NCBI GenBank assembly: GCA_900320085.1 | Contig: ONRC01000007.1 | Span: 1 to 64,000 of the forward strand | Source of the DNA: an uncultured Eubacteriales bacterium | GTDB lineage: Bacteria > Bacillota > Clostridia > Christensenellales > Aristaeellaceae | Direction of reading: 5' to 3' | DNA length: 64,000 nt | Shown: piece by piece, positions 8,115-16,929 of the stretch | Layout: every line of letters begins with the position of its first letter | Numbering within the stretch: the stretch's first letter is position 1 | Translations under genes and position numbers: made by a program | The notes under the pieces: model-generated | Databases searched by the model: none | What the model was told of the DNA's origin: nothing | Seen by the model: the letters and a program-made list of their open reading frames with translations, nothing else

Positions 8115-9032
8115 ATGGCAATGATCGGGGTACAGACGGGCGGGCTGACACGCCTGTACGGAATAGACGGGGCATATCGGGCGATCCGGGACGCGGGCTT
8201 CGACGCGGCGGACGTGAACCTGGACGAGCTGCTGCCTTATCGGGATATTTTGGAGCAGCGGCGGCCTGCGGTATTCAGCGGCGCGTTCGAGGAAAGCTGG
8301 TTCCGGCCCTACCGGGACGCGGCGGAAAAGTACGGTATCGTGAACGCCCAGGCCCACGCGCCGTTCCCTTCCTGGGTGGCGGACTTTGACGGGACAAGCG
8401 ATTATAACGATTATCTGCTGCGTGTAATGGAAGTCACCATCGCGGGCTGCGCATCCATCGGCTGCAAAAAGCTGGTGATCCATCCCTTCTTCGGTACCTA
8501 CGAACACATGCTGAGCGAGGAAGCGGAGTGGGAGCTGAACAAAGACCGCTATGCCCGGCTGATCCCCGCGGCGAAGCAATGGGGCGTGAAGATCCTGCTG
8601 GAAAACATGTTCGTGCGCCACAAAGGGAAAATCTATCAGGCCTGCTGCTCGGACTTTCATCAGGCGGCGCGGTATGTGGACGAGCTGAACGAGCTGGCAG
8701 GCGAAAAAATCTTTGGTTTCTGCCTGGACACCGGCCACGCGCTGCTGGTGGGCAAGGACATCAAGCACGCCATGGCCGCCTTGGGCAGCCGCATCGAAGC
8801 CTTCCACATCCACGACAACAACGGCGTGGATGACCAGCACCTGGCCCCCTACATGGGCGTGCTGGACTGGGACCGGTTCGTGGAGGGCCTGCGGGAGATC
8901 GGCTATCACGGGCATCTGAGCTTTGAGACCCACGGGGCGGTGGAGCGGGCCTTCGATCCTGAGCTGGTTCCGGAAGCGCTGCGGCTCATCGCGCGCAGCG
9001 GCAGGCTGTTCGCGGAACGCGCGGGGGTGTGA
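8115..9032 (+). CDS. Sugar phosphate isomerase/epimerase (xylose isomerase-like TIM barrel)
   Basis: 305 aa from ATG 8115, preceded by GGAGG and lying downstream of a sigma-A promoter at 8052-8080. AP_endonuc_2/IolE-type TIM barrel: LVIHPFFG strand, LLENMF (metal Glu), CLDTGHALL (metal Asp, His), HIHDNNG and a C-terminal SFETHG (metal Glu) give the expected divalent-metal site. Members epimerise or isomerise sugars or inositols in the cytosol; the substrate is not predictable. The stop overlaps the start region of the esterase gene, so the two form an operon. Confidence 0.85.
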   Translation: MAMIGVQTGGLTRLYGIDGAYRAIRDAGFDAADVNLDELLPYRDILEQRRPAVFSGAFEESWFRPYRDAAEKYGIVNAQAHAPFPSWVADFDGTSDYNDYLLRVMEVTIAGCASIGCKKLVIHPFFGTYEHMLSEEAEWELNKDRYARLIPAAKQWGVKILLENMFVRHKGKIYQACCSDFHQAARYVDELNELAGEKIFGFCLDTGHALLVGKDIKHAMAALGSRIEAFHIHDNNGVDDQHLAPYMGVLDWDRFVEGLREIGYHGHLSFETHGAVERAFDPELVPEALRLIARSGRLFAERAGV

Positions 9033-9034
9033 GC

Positions 9035-9694
9035 ATGCAGGCTTATGGAAGCAAGGACGCAGAATATCTGCTGATTCAGCCGGTGGACAGCCACGACCTG
9101 GCCGAAATGGGCATCGAGATTGCCGCAATTCAGGAGCGCGTGAAAGAACCGTTCCTGCTCGTTCCCGTACCCGTCGCCAGCTGGAACGATGATTTATCGC
9201 CCTGGCCCGCGCCGCCGGTTTTCGGAAACGAAGCCTTTGGGGATGGCGCTAAGGACATGCTGCGGACAATCCTTGAAGAAGTGATCCCCCAGGCAAAGGC
9301 GGAATACGCTCTCTCCCCCGATGGAAAGCTGATCCTGGGCGGGTATTCCCTGGCCGGGCTCTTCGCCCTGTGGAGCGGGCACGAAACGGATGCGTTTGAC
9401 GGCATCGCCGCCGCGTCGCCGTCGGTGTGGTTTCCCGGCTTTCCGGACTATGCGAAGCAGCGCCCGATACAGGCAAAGGCCGTTTATCTCAGCCTGGGCG
9501 ACAAAGAGGAAAGAACACGCAACCCCATCATGCGCCAAGTGGGCGACTGCATCCGGGCGTTATACGCGGAATACAAAGAAATCCCGGAGGTGGACGCCAC
9601 GCTTTTCTGGAACGAGGGCAACCACTTCCGGGACGCGGGGGTTCGCACCGCCAAGGCCTTCGCCTGGACGATGGAAGCGCTGAAAAGCAGATGA
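9035..9694 (+). CDS. Putative alpha/beta-hydrolase (esterase D-like)
   Basis: 219 aa from ATG 9035, preceded by GGGGGTG; a GTG at 9029 overlapping the previous stop (GTGA) is an alternative start giving 221 aa. The nucleophile elbow GYSLAGLFALW (Ser near residue 112) and the C-terminal WNEGNHF His region match the putative esterase (PF00756) branch, which includes acyl-glucose and siderophore esterases and carbohydrate esterases. No signal peptide, so cytosolic. Coupled to the sugar isomerase upstream, it may deacylate an imported sugar ester (inference). Convergent with the sensor kinase gene. Confidence 0.75.
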   Translation: MQAYGSKDAEYLLIQPVDSHDLAEMGIEIAAIQERVKEPFLLVPVPVASWNDDLSPWPAPPVFGNEAFGDGAKDMLRTILEEVIPQAKAEYALSPDGKLILGGYSLAGLFALWSGHETDAFDGIAAASPSVWFPGFPDYAKQRPIQAKAVYLSLGDKEERTRNPIMRQVGDCIRALYAEYKEIPEVDATLFWNEGNHFRDAGVRTAKAFAWTMEALKSR

Positions 9695-9711
9695 CGCGCG
9701 GATTCACGCGG

Positions 9712-11421
9712 TCAAGGAATCGTAAATGAAAACTCGCTGCCTTCGCCCAGCGCGCTTTTGAGCGTGATTTCCACGCCCATTTTTTGCAGCACTTCCTTGG
9801 CGATGGACAGGCCCAGGCCGCTGCCCTTGCCGCCGTGGCTGCGCTCAGCCTGGTGGAAGCGGTCGAAGGCCAGGCGCTGGGTTTCCTCATCCATGCCGAT
9901 GCCGGTATCCCGGACAAAGAACCGGGTGCCGGCGTCTGTTTTTTCCGCACCGAGGGTCACGGTGCCGCCCTCGGGGGTGAACTTACGGGCGTTGTCCAGG
10001 AAGATGGTCAGCACCTGGGCCAGCCGGTCCTCGTTGGAGCGAATGTCGGGGAGCGGTTCCTCCGGCAAATCCCGCACGAAGGTGATTTGCTTTTTGGAAA
10101 ACAGGCTGCTGTTGCGGTCATGCAGGTCGTAAATCAGCTCATTGGGGTCCACCCGCTCCATCTCGAACGCGGCGGGGTTGGACTGTAAGCTGCTCAGCTC
10201 CAGCAGGTCGTTCACCAGCCGGGACAGGCGGGTGACCTCCTCCACAATAATATTATAGTACCGCTGCTGATCTTTTTCGTCCGTCACCAGCCCGTCCCGC
10301 AGCCCTTCGCCCAGGCCCCGGATGGAGGCCAGGGGTGTGCGCAGCTCGTGGGAAATGTTGGCGACGTAATCGTGGCGGGTGCGTTCCAGCCGCTCCTGCT
10401 CGGTGATATCGCGGATCAGCGCCACGGTGCCGCGGCTGCGGGGCAGCTTGCTTTCGGAGGGCAGGCGCGACACGGCGAAATACAGCACCCGGTCGCCCGC
10501 GGTAAACTTTTCATCCCATTGGTCGTCCTCCCGCTCCTGACGCAGCGCGTTCATGACGGCCTTATAAGCCTCCGTGTCCTCCCCGCCCAGCAGCGTCCAG
10601 GCCGCGGCGTTTTCATGCAGGATGCCGCCCTTTTCGTCCACGGCCAGGATGCCTTCGCTCAGACCCTCTAAAATCAGCGCCATGGTATCCTTTTCATATT
10701 TGAGCGCGCTGATGGCCTGGGCCACGGAGGCGCTCATCTGGTTCAGCGCGCCTGCCAGTTCACGCACTTCCTTGCCCGGCAGGTTTTCGGGCAGCGTCAC
10801 CTGCTCCCCCTCCACCAGCCTGCCCGCCATTTCCGTAATGATGCGGGCGGGGCGCACGGCGCGCCGCGCGGACACGATACTGACCACGACCATGGCCAAC
10901 AGCACCACGCCCATGGAAATCAGCATCCGGTTGCGGAAGGTGATCGCCGCGCCGGACAGGGTGCGCATGGGCCGCCCTGCCAGCACATAGCCCAAATCGT
11001 TTTTTAGCCCAACGATCAGCGCCGTCCTGCCGCCCACCTGCTTGCGCACCAGGGCGGAATCCTCCTTGTCCAACGCGTCCAGCAGGGAGGTCAGCATCCC
11101 GCCGGTAAAGTAGGGCGCGGAGGATTCGGTATACGCCACCACCTGACGGCTGGGCGTGAGCATCATGTAAAAATCCCCGTTGGAGTTGAGCGGCGGATTG
11201 ACGGCCTGATACAGCGAATTGGAGCTGATCAGGCCGATCTGGTGCAGGGTATACATTTTTTCCGCTTCCCGCAGCCCGCCGGTGACGGTGTCATAGAGCG
11301 AAGCAGCGTAAATATCCTGAAAGTAAAAGCTGCTCAGCGCCACCAGCGCTACCGCCACGCCCACGATGATGATCAGGATCAGCAGCAGCAGCCGGGAAAA
11401 GGAGGAGGAGAGTTTAAGCAT
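9712..11421 (-). CDS. Membrane sensor histidine kinase (HAMP-PAS-HisKA-HATPase)
   Basis: 569 aa from the ATG at 11421, which overlaps the response regulator stop by 8 bp. Order: TM1 (about 10-33), extracytoplasmic sensor (about 34-165), TM2 (about 166-184), HAMP (about 185-237), PAS (about 243-345), HisKA with NISHELRTP (phospho-His 358), HATPase_c with DTGIGMDEE and GKGSGLGLSIA boxes. WalK/PhoR-like layout. It would autophosphorylate and pass phosphate to the partner regulator encoded just upstream. The signal is unknown; the short sensor region is not a recognised ligand domain. Confidence 0.93.
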   Translation of the reverse strand: MLKLSSSFSRLLLLILIIIVGVAVALVALSSFYFQDIYAASLYDTVTGGLREAEKMYTLHQIGLISSNSLYQAVNPPLNSNGDFYMMLTPSRQVVAYTESSAPYFTGGMLTSLLDALDKEDSALVRKQVGGRTALIVGLKNDLGYVLAGRPMRTLSGAAITFRNRMLISMGVVLLAMVVVSIVSARRAVRPARIITEMAGRLVEGEQVTLPENLPGKEVRELAGALNQMSASVAQAISALKYEKDTMALILEGLSEGILAVDEKGGILHENAAAWTLLGGEDTEAYKAVMNALRQEREDDQWDEKFTAGDRVLYFAVSRLPSESKLPRSRGTVALIRDITEQERLERTRHDYVANISHELRTPLASIRGLGEGLRDGLVTDEKDQQRYYNIIVEEVTRLSRLVNDLLELSSLQSNPAAFEMERVDPNELIYDLHDRNSSLFSKKQITFVRDLPEEPLPDIRSNEDRLAQVLTIFLDNARKFTPEGGTVTLGAEKTDAGTRFFVRDTGIGMDEETQRLAFDRFHQAERSHGGKGSGLGLSIAKEVLQKMGVEITLKSALGEGSEFSFTIP

Positions 11422-12112
11422 CCCCCTGTACCTCCACCTTGTACCCGACGCCGTACACCGACCGCAGCAGGATATCCGTGTCCTCCGGCAGCTTCTTGCG
11501 GATGCGCTTGATGCTGGTGTCCACCACCCGGGGGTCGCCGTTGAAGTCAAAGCCCCAGATGTTGTCCAGCAATTGTTCCCGGGTGAACACCTGGCGGGGG
11601 TGGCTGGCCATCAGGTGCAGGATCTCCACTTCCTTGGGGGACAGCAGTACGCTTTCCCCGTTCACCCGCACCTCGTAGCATTTCAGGTCGATTTCCGTGT
11701 TGCCCACCGTCAGCCTGCCCTGCTCCGGCGCGGCCTGCATCTGGTTCATGCGGCGGAAGATCACCGCGATGCGGGAAACCACCTCCCGGGGAGAGAAGGG
11801 CTTCACGATGTAATCATCGGCGCCCAGGGCAAAGCCCAGCAGCTTGTCCACCTCCTCCCCTTTGGCGGTCAGGATGATGATGGGCGTCATGGAGATGGCG
11901 CGGATATCCGCGCACACCTGGGTGCCCGTGCGGCCGGGCATCATGATGTCCAATATCACCAGGTCGGGCCGCATCCGCTGGAACGCCTCCATCACGTCGT
12001 CCCCCCGGAACACGGAATAGACCTCGTAATCCTCCCGCGTCAGGTAGATCCTGAGCGATTCATGAATGCCGACCTCGTCATCGGCAATTAAAATCAGCTT
12101 TTTCTTGTTCAC
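11414..12112 (-). CDS. OmpR/PhoB-family response regulator
   Basis: 232 aa. Receiver domain 1-118 with acidic pair DD (11-12), phospho-acceptor Asp55 in LVILDIMMPG and the conserved Lys in IVKPFSP; C-terminal winged-helix DNA-binding domain (about 130-230; FTREQLLDNIWG and RVVDTSIKRIRKKL). Transcribed first in the pair; its stop overlaps the kinase start. A promoter lies immediately upstream. Targets are unknown, but it is the only transcription factor-like gene in the first 30 kb, next to the GH28 gene transcribed in the same direction. Confidence 0.95.
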   Translation of the reverse strand: MNKKKLILIADDEVGIHESLRIYLTREDYEVYSVFRGDDVMEAFQRMRPDLVILDIMMPGRTGTQVCADIRAISMTPIIILTAKGEEVDKLLGFALGADDYIVKPFSPREVVSRIAVIFRRMNQMQAAPEQGRLTVGNTEIDLKCYEVRVNGESVLLSPKEVEILHLMASHPRQVFTREQLLDNIWGFDFNGDPRVVDTSIKRIRKKLPEDTDILLRSVYGVGYKVEVQGDA

Positions 12113-12141
12113 GCGCTTTCCCTCCGGGATTTGTTTTTTTC

Positions 12142-12171
12142 ATTATACTGTATGGCCTTCCGGAGCCGCAA
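12142..12171 (-). promoter_or_regulatory. Candidate promoter of the two-component operon
   Basis: Minus strand TTGCGG, 18-bp spacer, TATAAT, 30 bp upstream of the regulator start. Confidence 0.5.
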
Positions 12172-12214
12172 GATGTTGACACACATTCGCCCGTTTTTTA
12201 CGCTGCCGGGACAA

Positions 12215-13708
12215 TCATTTTCCTGCTTCTGCCCGCTCGATTTCCACGCTTATGCCGCGGCAATGGTTCAGGCGGATGTCAGCTTCGCCCTCCGCGGCGC
12301 ACTGGTGGAACACGGCGTCGCGCACCTCGTGGCCCGGCACGTCGAAGCCGGAAAGCTGAATGGCGGGCACGGCGTGGTCTTCCTTCTCCCAGTAATCCCG
12401 GGCCCAGCCGGTAAAGAACACCCGGTCACACCGGAAATGCTCGAACACCGGCGGTACCGGCGCGCCTTCGCCGTCGTCGTTGTACAGCACCGCCGTCACC
12501 AGGAAGCGGGACAGGGCGCAGTCCCGTACGGACACATTGCGCACATAGCCGCCGCGCTTTTTGGTGGCCTTGATCTGTACGCCGTAAAGGGAATGGCGCA
12601 GGTCGCAGTCCCAAATCTTCACGTCCTCCACGCCGCCGCTCATTTCGCTGCCGATGGCGATGCCCAGGCCGTATTCGCTCACGCAGTCGAAAATGCGGAT
12701 GCGCCGGGTGGGGCGGTTGACGATGTTGCCCTCGGGGTTCTTGCCGCTCTTGATGGCCACGGAGTCATCGCCGGTGTGGAATTCGGAGGCGAACAGGGTG
12801 CAGTCCTCGCTGGAATCCGGGTCCCAGCCGTCGCCGTTCCATACGCTTTCGGAACGGAACACACAGTGGTCGGTGACGATGTTCCGGGAGTACACCATGT
12901 GCACGTTCCAGCTGGCCCCGTTTTGCAGCGTCAGGCCAGTGACGCGCACGTTTTCGCAGTTGCTCAGGTTGATCAGGCGGCCCCGCGCCCGGCCGGGGAT
13001 GGTGTGGTCGTTTTCGTATTCCTTGATCTTGTCGCCCAGGGCGGCCAGTTCTTCTTTCAGCAGCTCTTTTTCCCGCTCGATCACGTTCAGGGCCAGGGGC
13101 TGGCCGCCGCCGCTAATGGTTCCTTCACCGTAAATTAAAACGTTTCTGCAGTTGGGACCAGCGTCGGCATGCAATTCGCCCAGGTTCAGCAGGCTTTGAT
13201 AGCACATCTGGTGGGTGCCCTCAAACCGGCTTTCGATCTTGGGCAGGTAGTCCAGCGGATCGTCGGTGCCCTGCAAAACGGCGTCCTTCGCCAGATGCAC
13301 CGTCATGTCGCTGTGCAGCCGTAATCCGCCGGTACGGTAAACGCCCGCGGGGAAATAGACCTCCTGGTCCGGCCCGCAGTCGTCGATCGCCGCCTGGAGC
13401 GCGGCGGTGTTCATGGTCTGGCCGTCGCCCACCGCGCTGTAGGGCGGCAGGCTCACGTCGATGGGCTTTTTTGCGGCGGCGGTGCTTGCCTTCGCCTCCG
13501 CGATCAGTTCATCTCCCAGACAGACCTGCACATCATAATTGGTTTCAGGGCGCAAATGCTCCAGCGTCGCGTGGGTGCGGTTTACCGCCGCCATGGGCCT
13601 GCCGTCCAGCAGCACGGTGTAAGCGGCGTTCCGGGGCGCGTCCTCCGGCTGTTCCCACCACAGGGTCAGGCTGGTATCCAGGGCCGCAAAATGAAGGATC
13701 GTTCGCAT
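12215..13708 (-). CDS. Glycoside hydrolase family 28 (exo-polygalacturonase-like)
   Basis: 497 aa from the ATG at 13708 (MRTILHFAALD), preceded by GGAG; the longer upstream frame crosses the promoter at 13761-13789 and is not coding. N-terminal fibronectin-III-like module (about 1-85), then a GH28 right-handed beta-helix. Family motifs: NGDGWDPDSS (variant of NTDG), TGDDSVAIKSG (catalytic Asp pair) and QIK in place of RIK. The usual GHG is GLG here, so a family-level substrate shift is possible. No signal peptide, suggesting it trims imported oligogalacturonides or related oligomers in the cytosol. Confidence 0.88.
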   Translation of the reverse strand: MRTILHFAALDTSLTLWWEQPEDAPRNAAYTVLLDGRPMAAVNRTHATLEHLRPETNYDVQVCLGDELIAEAKASTAAAKKPIDVSLPPYSAVGDGQTMNTAALQAAIDDCGPDQEVYFPAGVYRTGGLRLHSDMTVHLAKDAVLQGTDDPLDYLPKIESRFEGTHQMCYQSLLNLGELHADAGPNCRNVLIYGEGTISGGGQPLALNVIEREKELLKEELAALGDKIKEYENDHTIPGRARGRLINLSNCENVRVTGLTLQNGASWNVHMVYSRNIVTDHCVFRSESVWNGDGWDPDSSEDCTLFASEFHTGDDSVAIKSGKNPEGNIVNRPTRRIRIFDCVSEYGLGIAIGSEMSGGVEDVKIWDCDLRHSLYGVQIKATKKRGGYVRNVSVRDCALSRFLVTAVLYNDDGEGAPVPPVFEHFRCDRVFFTGWARDYWEKEDHAVPAIQLSGFDVPGHEVRDAVFHQCAAEGEADIRLNHCRGISVEIERAEAGK

Positions 13709-13760
13709 TGCTTTTTCTCCGTTCCCGGCGGGTAAAATCCGCCCTTGTTTTCCACCGCTT

Positions 13761-13789
13761 ATTATATACGCCCAGCGCTCGTTTCGCAA
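13761..13789 (-). promoter_or_regulatory. Sigma-A promoter of the first GH28 gene
   Basis: Minus strand TTGCGA, 17-bp spacer, TATAAT, about 53 bp upstream of the start at 13708. Confidence 0.6.
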
Positions 13790-13886
13790 TGCCGCGTCTG
13801 CTTTTTTCTTCAAATATTGTATCGTCCCGACGATGCTTTCCGGGGCAGCCGATGATAAAAAAATGTTTACAATTTGTTTGCAATTA

Positions 13887-13915
13887 TTGACATGCCAATC
13901 GATTTCCTGTATAAT
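13887..13915 (+). promoter_or_regulatory. Consensus sigma-A promoter
   Basis: Perfect TTGACA, 17-bp spacer, perfect TATAAT. Drives the secreted protein gene at 13972; likely one of the strongest promoters in the window. Confidence 0.8.
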
Positions 13916-13971
13916 GAAAAAGCTTAAATGGAAGAACATTTTTCGCAGTAAGCAAAAAGGAGCGAACGATT

Positions 13972-14682
13972 ATGAAGAAGATCATCACGATGGTGTTGGC
14001 CGTCATTCTGCTGATGACCAGCGTTGCGGCGTTCTCCGAGACCCATCCCATTCCCAACATAAGTCAATTTGCCGAACTGAAGGTAAAGACGAGCGACAAT
14101 TCCTATTCCCTGAAATTTACCAAGCCTGTGGACCGCCTGTTCATCAACTGGACCGACGGAACCGGCCTGGAAGAAATGATGGTGGACGAAAACCTGAACG
14201 CTTTTATCTTCCGCACAGGGCATAAGTATCTGGCCGGCATCGAAGAACGCTTTGTGCCGGAAAAGTCCACGGAAATTTACGACGGGAAAAAGCTGATTTA
14301 CCAGGACACTCAGGTCGATCCCGTCACGGGCAACGAAATCGTCAAGGACGTCAAGACCTATGTCAAGACCCTGGTTCTCAAGTTCACTGACGACGTTGAC
14401 ACAATAGTTGAGGCGTTCAAAAAGCAGTACAAGGACTATAAGATCGAGGTCATCAAGCCCCAGCACATGGTGGACAAAGACGGAAAGGACATCTATATCA
14501 ACGGTGCTGTCAAGGCCTACAAGGAAGAAACGGTGTACAACCGCTATCCCGGCAAACGCAAGACCAATCTTGCCATCCCCAGCCAGGCTGCTTTTGTGAC
14601 GCTGCAGGAGGACGAGTGGGTCGTATATTACAACCGCAGCGGCAAGATCGTTGGCATTGAATACTACGACGGCCAGTTCTAA
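13972..14682 (+). CDS. Secreted protein of unknown function
   Basis: 236 aa. Signal peptide about 1-22 (MKKIITMVLAVILLMTSVAAF, cleavage before ETHP). The mature part begins like a discoidin/F5-F8-type beta-sandwich (VKTSDNSYSLKFTKPVDRLFINW) and ends with strands QAAFVTLQEDEW and YYNRSGKIVGIEYYDGQ. Predicted exported and soluble; no anchor or catalytic motif seen. It has a perfect consensus promoter and a perfect terminator, so it is a strongly expressed single-gene unit. The beta-sandwich suggestion is weak. Confidence 0.78.
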   Translation: MKKIITMVLAVILLMTSVAAFSETHPIPNISQFAELKVKTSDNSYSLKFTKPVDRLFINWTDGTGLEEMMVDENLNAFIFRTGHKYLAGIEERFVPEKSTEIYDGKKLIYQDTQVDPVTGNEIVKDVKTYVKTLVLKFTDDVDTIVEAFKKQYKDYKIEVIKPQHMVDKDGKDIYINGAVKAYKEETVYNRYPGKRKTNLAIPSQAAFVTLQEDEWVVYYNRSGKIVGIEYYDGQF

Positions 14683-14706
14683 TCCGTGTATTTTAATTCA
14701 ATCTAC

Positions 14707-14741
14707 AAATGCCTCATGGTGCTTCATGAGGCATTTTTTAT
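14707..14741 (+). terminator. Rho-independent terminator
   Basis: 12-bp perfect stem (AAATGCCTCATG/CATGAGGCATTT), 6-nt loop, T run. Follows the 236-aa secreted protein. Confidence 0.9.
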
Positions 14742-14839
14742 TGATTCTCTTTTCGAACGCTAACAGTATGACACAGCGAAGGAAGTCCGTTTGGCAAAGC
14801 GCTCTGCTGTGAATTCAGGCAAAGGTGAGAAAAAAGTAT

Positions 14840-15946
14840 ATGAATGAAAAAGCATTTGATATTCAGGAATATATGACCCATGGCGTGGAGCGGGTGGTGA
14901 AGGAAGCCATCAAGGCGACCCTGAAAAACCCCAAGGAAAGCGTGTTTATGGCCAGGTTCGCCGCGGCCAGCAAAGCCGCCAGCAAAATACGCCGCAAGGC
15001 CGAGGACGCTGGGGAGCATATTCCCCCGTTCCTCATCGCCAGCATCACCAGCCAATGCAACCTGCACTGCGCGGGCTGCTATTCCCGCTGCAACCATGCC
15101 ACGGTGGACGCGGCCCCGGTGAAGCAATTGACCAGCGAAGAATGGCTGCGCATCTTTGACGAGGCGGACGAGCTGGGCGTCAGCTTTATCCTGCTGGTCG
15201 GCGGCGAACCCATGCTGCGGCAGGACATCATCGAAGCGGCGGGCAAAAAGCCCAATATCCTTTTCCCCATCTTCACCAACGGCACCTTCATGGATGAAGA
15301 ATACTTTGCCCTGTTTGACAAATGCCGCAATCTTTTGCCCATCATGAGCATCGAGGGCGAACGGGAAATCACCGACGCCCGGCGGGGCAGCGGCATCTAT
15401 GACAAGCTGATCGCCAACATGGACGAGCTGTATCGGCGCGGGCTGATCTTCGGCGCGTCCGTCACCGTGACCACGGAAAACCTGAAGGAGGTTTCCGCCC
15501 GCGCCTTCCTGCAAAGTCTGTCCGACCGGGGCTGCAAAGCCGTGATCTTTGTGGAGTTCGTGCCGGTCACGGAGGAAAGCCAGGAGCTGGCCCCCGGCGA
15601 AGAAGAGCGGGAATACCTGCACAGCGAAATCATGCGCCTGCGGCAGGAGCATCCTGAAATGGTGTACATCGCCTTCCCCGGGGATGAAAAATCCTCCGGC
15701 GGCTGCGTAGCGGCGGGCCGGGGCTTCTTCCATATCAACAGCCACGGCGGCGCGGAGCCCTGCCCCTTCTCCCCCTATTCCGATATCAACGTGCGGGACG
15801 CCTCCCTGCGCGACGCCCTGAAATCCCCCCTGTTTCTGGCCTTGCAGCAGGAAGGCGTTCTGCTGGAGGATCATCCCAGCGGCTGCGTACTGCATGAAAA
15901 GCGGGCGCAGGTGGAAAGCCTGTTAGCCGCCTCGGCCGGTCATTGA
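14840..15946 (+). CDS. Radical SAM protein
   Basis: 368 aa from ATG 14840 (GTG at 14825 is an alternative start in frame). The CX3CX2C motif (Cys73, Cys77, Cys80 in CNLHCAGC) binds a 4Fe-4S cluster that cleaves SAM. The core contains LVGGEPMLR, a typical GGEP motif. Toward the C terminus SHGGAEPCPFSPYSD resembles a minimal SPASM-type Cys region but does not carry a full auxiliary cluster set. A helical N-terminal 60 residues precede the barrel. Related proteins act in peptide or cofactor modification; no precursor peptide is visible next to it, so the substrate stays open. Confidence 0.85.
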   Translation: MNEKAFDIQEYMTHGVERVVKEAIKATLKNPKESVFMARFAAASKAASKIRRKAEDAGEHIPPFLIASITSQCNLHCAGCYSRCNHATVDAAPVKQLTSEEWLRIFDEADELGVSFILLVGGEPMLRQDIIEAAGKKPNILFPIFTNGTFMDEEYFALFDKCRNLLPIMSIEGEREITDARRGSGIYDKLIANMDELYRRGLIFGASVTVTTENLKEVSARAFLQSLSDRGCKAVIFVEFVPVTEESQELAPGEEEREYLHSEIMRLRQEHPEMVYIAFPGDEKSSGGCVAAGRGFFHINSHGGAEPCPFSPYSDINVRDASLRDALKSPLFLALQQEGVLLEDHPSGCVLHEKRAQVESLLAASAGH

Positions 15947-16011
15947 TCCACAGAACAAAGCCTCGGGATGGCGCAGCCAATCCTATGCAAGGGGCGGGGG
16001 CGTCCGCCGGG

Positions 16012-16893
16012 TTATTTATAGCACTTCCCGCAGGGCTCATAACCGTTTTCGATCGCTTCCAGCAGATCAATTTCCACGGGCGATTTCATTTTCGAGCAGG
16101 TTGGATTATTGTGATATTTTTTCCCGCTTTTGGTGATCCACACTTTTCCCGTTGATTGCATCGGGACTGACGAAGCGGCGAAAGAACCGCTGCTATGGCC
16201 TGTGACCTGGCTGAGCCTTCGGACGGAGTGGCCGTCCCACTGATTGTATAAATCAACCAAGGTCGAAACCCGCACCGCCAGATTCACGTTTTGGGCGGTG
16301 GCGTAGGTGGCCGTCGTAATCCCGATGACCTTTCCCTGATCATTCAGCAGCACGCCGCCGCTGCTGCCGGAAGAAATCGGGGCGGTGAACTGAATCCAGT
16401 TCTTGCTGTCCTGCTCAAAGAATGCGCTGATATTTCCCAGGGATACGGTGTTTTTTAATCCGGCCGGGCTGCCGATGGTCACCACGGTCTGGGAACGCTT
16501 TAAGTTGTCAGATGCGTCATAGGGCAAAGGCACGATGGCCTTTGCGGGGGAAAAGCGCAGAATGGCCAAATCCAGCTTTTTATTGGCGACACAGACTTCC
16601 TCCATGATATACTGGTCCATGTCGTCCCCCACGGCAACGATATAGGCTCCGTCCTCGATCACATGATAATTGGTCGCCATCAGATCGGGCTGAAAAATGA
16701 CGAAGCCGCTGCCTACCGCGATTTGGTTATTGCGTGCGTCATAGACTTCCAGCATGAATACGGAATCCGCCGCCCGCTCCACCGCGTCGGCGTCGCTGGA
16801 AAAGCTGTACTCCGCGGCGGCTGACCCTGGCTGAAACAGCAGCACAGTCATGACGGCAAGGAAGCATATCGTCGCTGACAGCCTATTTTTCAT
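16012..16893 (-). CDS. Secreted trypsin-like (S1C/HtrA-type) serine protease with C-terminal Cys module
   Basis: 293 aa from ATG 16893, downstream of AAGGA; ATGs at 16899 and 16917 are possible. Signal peptide about 1-27 (ending SAAA). Trypsin-2 fold with a complete triad: His77 (NYHVIED), Asp108 (KLDLAIL), Ser178 (SSGSSGGVL). It lacks a PDZ domain. The C-terminal 45 residues (KSGKKYHNNPTCSKM to GYEPCGKCYK) form a small Cys/His module shared with the next gene. Extracellular protein processing is likely; the module may bind a metal or a cell-surface partner. Confidence 0.87.
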   Translation of the reverse strand: MKNRLSATICFLAVMTVLLFQPGSAAAEYSFSSDADAVERAADSVFMLEVYDARNNQIAVGSGFVIFQPDLMATNYHVIEDGAYIVAVGDDMDQYIMEEVCVANKKLDLAILRFSPAKAIVPLPYDASDNLKRSQTVVTIGSPAGLKNTVSLGNISAFFEQDSKNWIQFTAPISSGSSGGVLLNDQGKVIGITTATYATAQNVNLAVRVSTLVDLYNQWDGHSVRRLSQVTGHSSGSFAASSVPMQSTGKVWITKSGKKYHNNPTCSKMKSPVEIDLLEAIENGYEPCGKCYK

Positions 16894-16929
16894 GTACATC
16901 ATTTCCTTTTCACCCATGGCATCCCTTTT

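Noticed and set aside
12131..13138. Plus-strand frame opposite the first GH28 gene
   Set aside because: Shadow frame; the minus strand shows GH28 motifs and a promoter.
13708..13939. Upstream extension of the first GH28 frame to 13939
   Set aside because: Crosses the minus-strand promoter at 13761-13789 and the divergent promoter at 13887-13915; the ATG at 13708 has the ribosome site and begins the FN3-like module.
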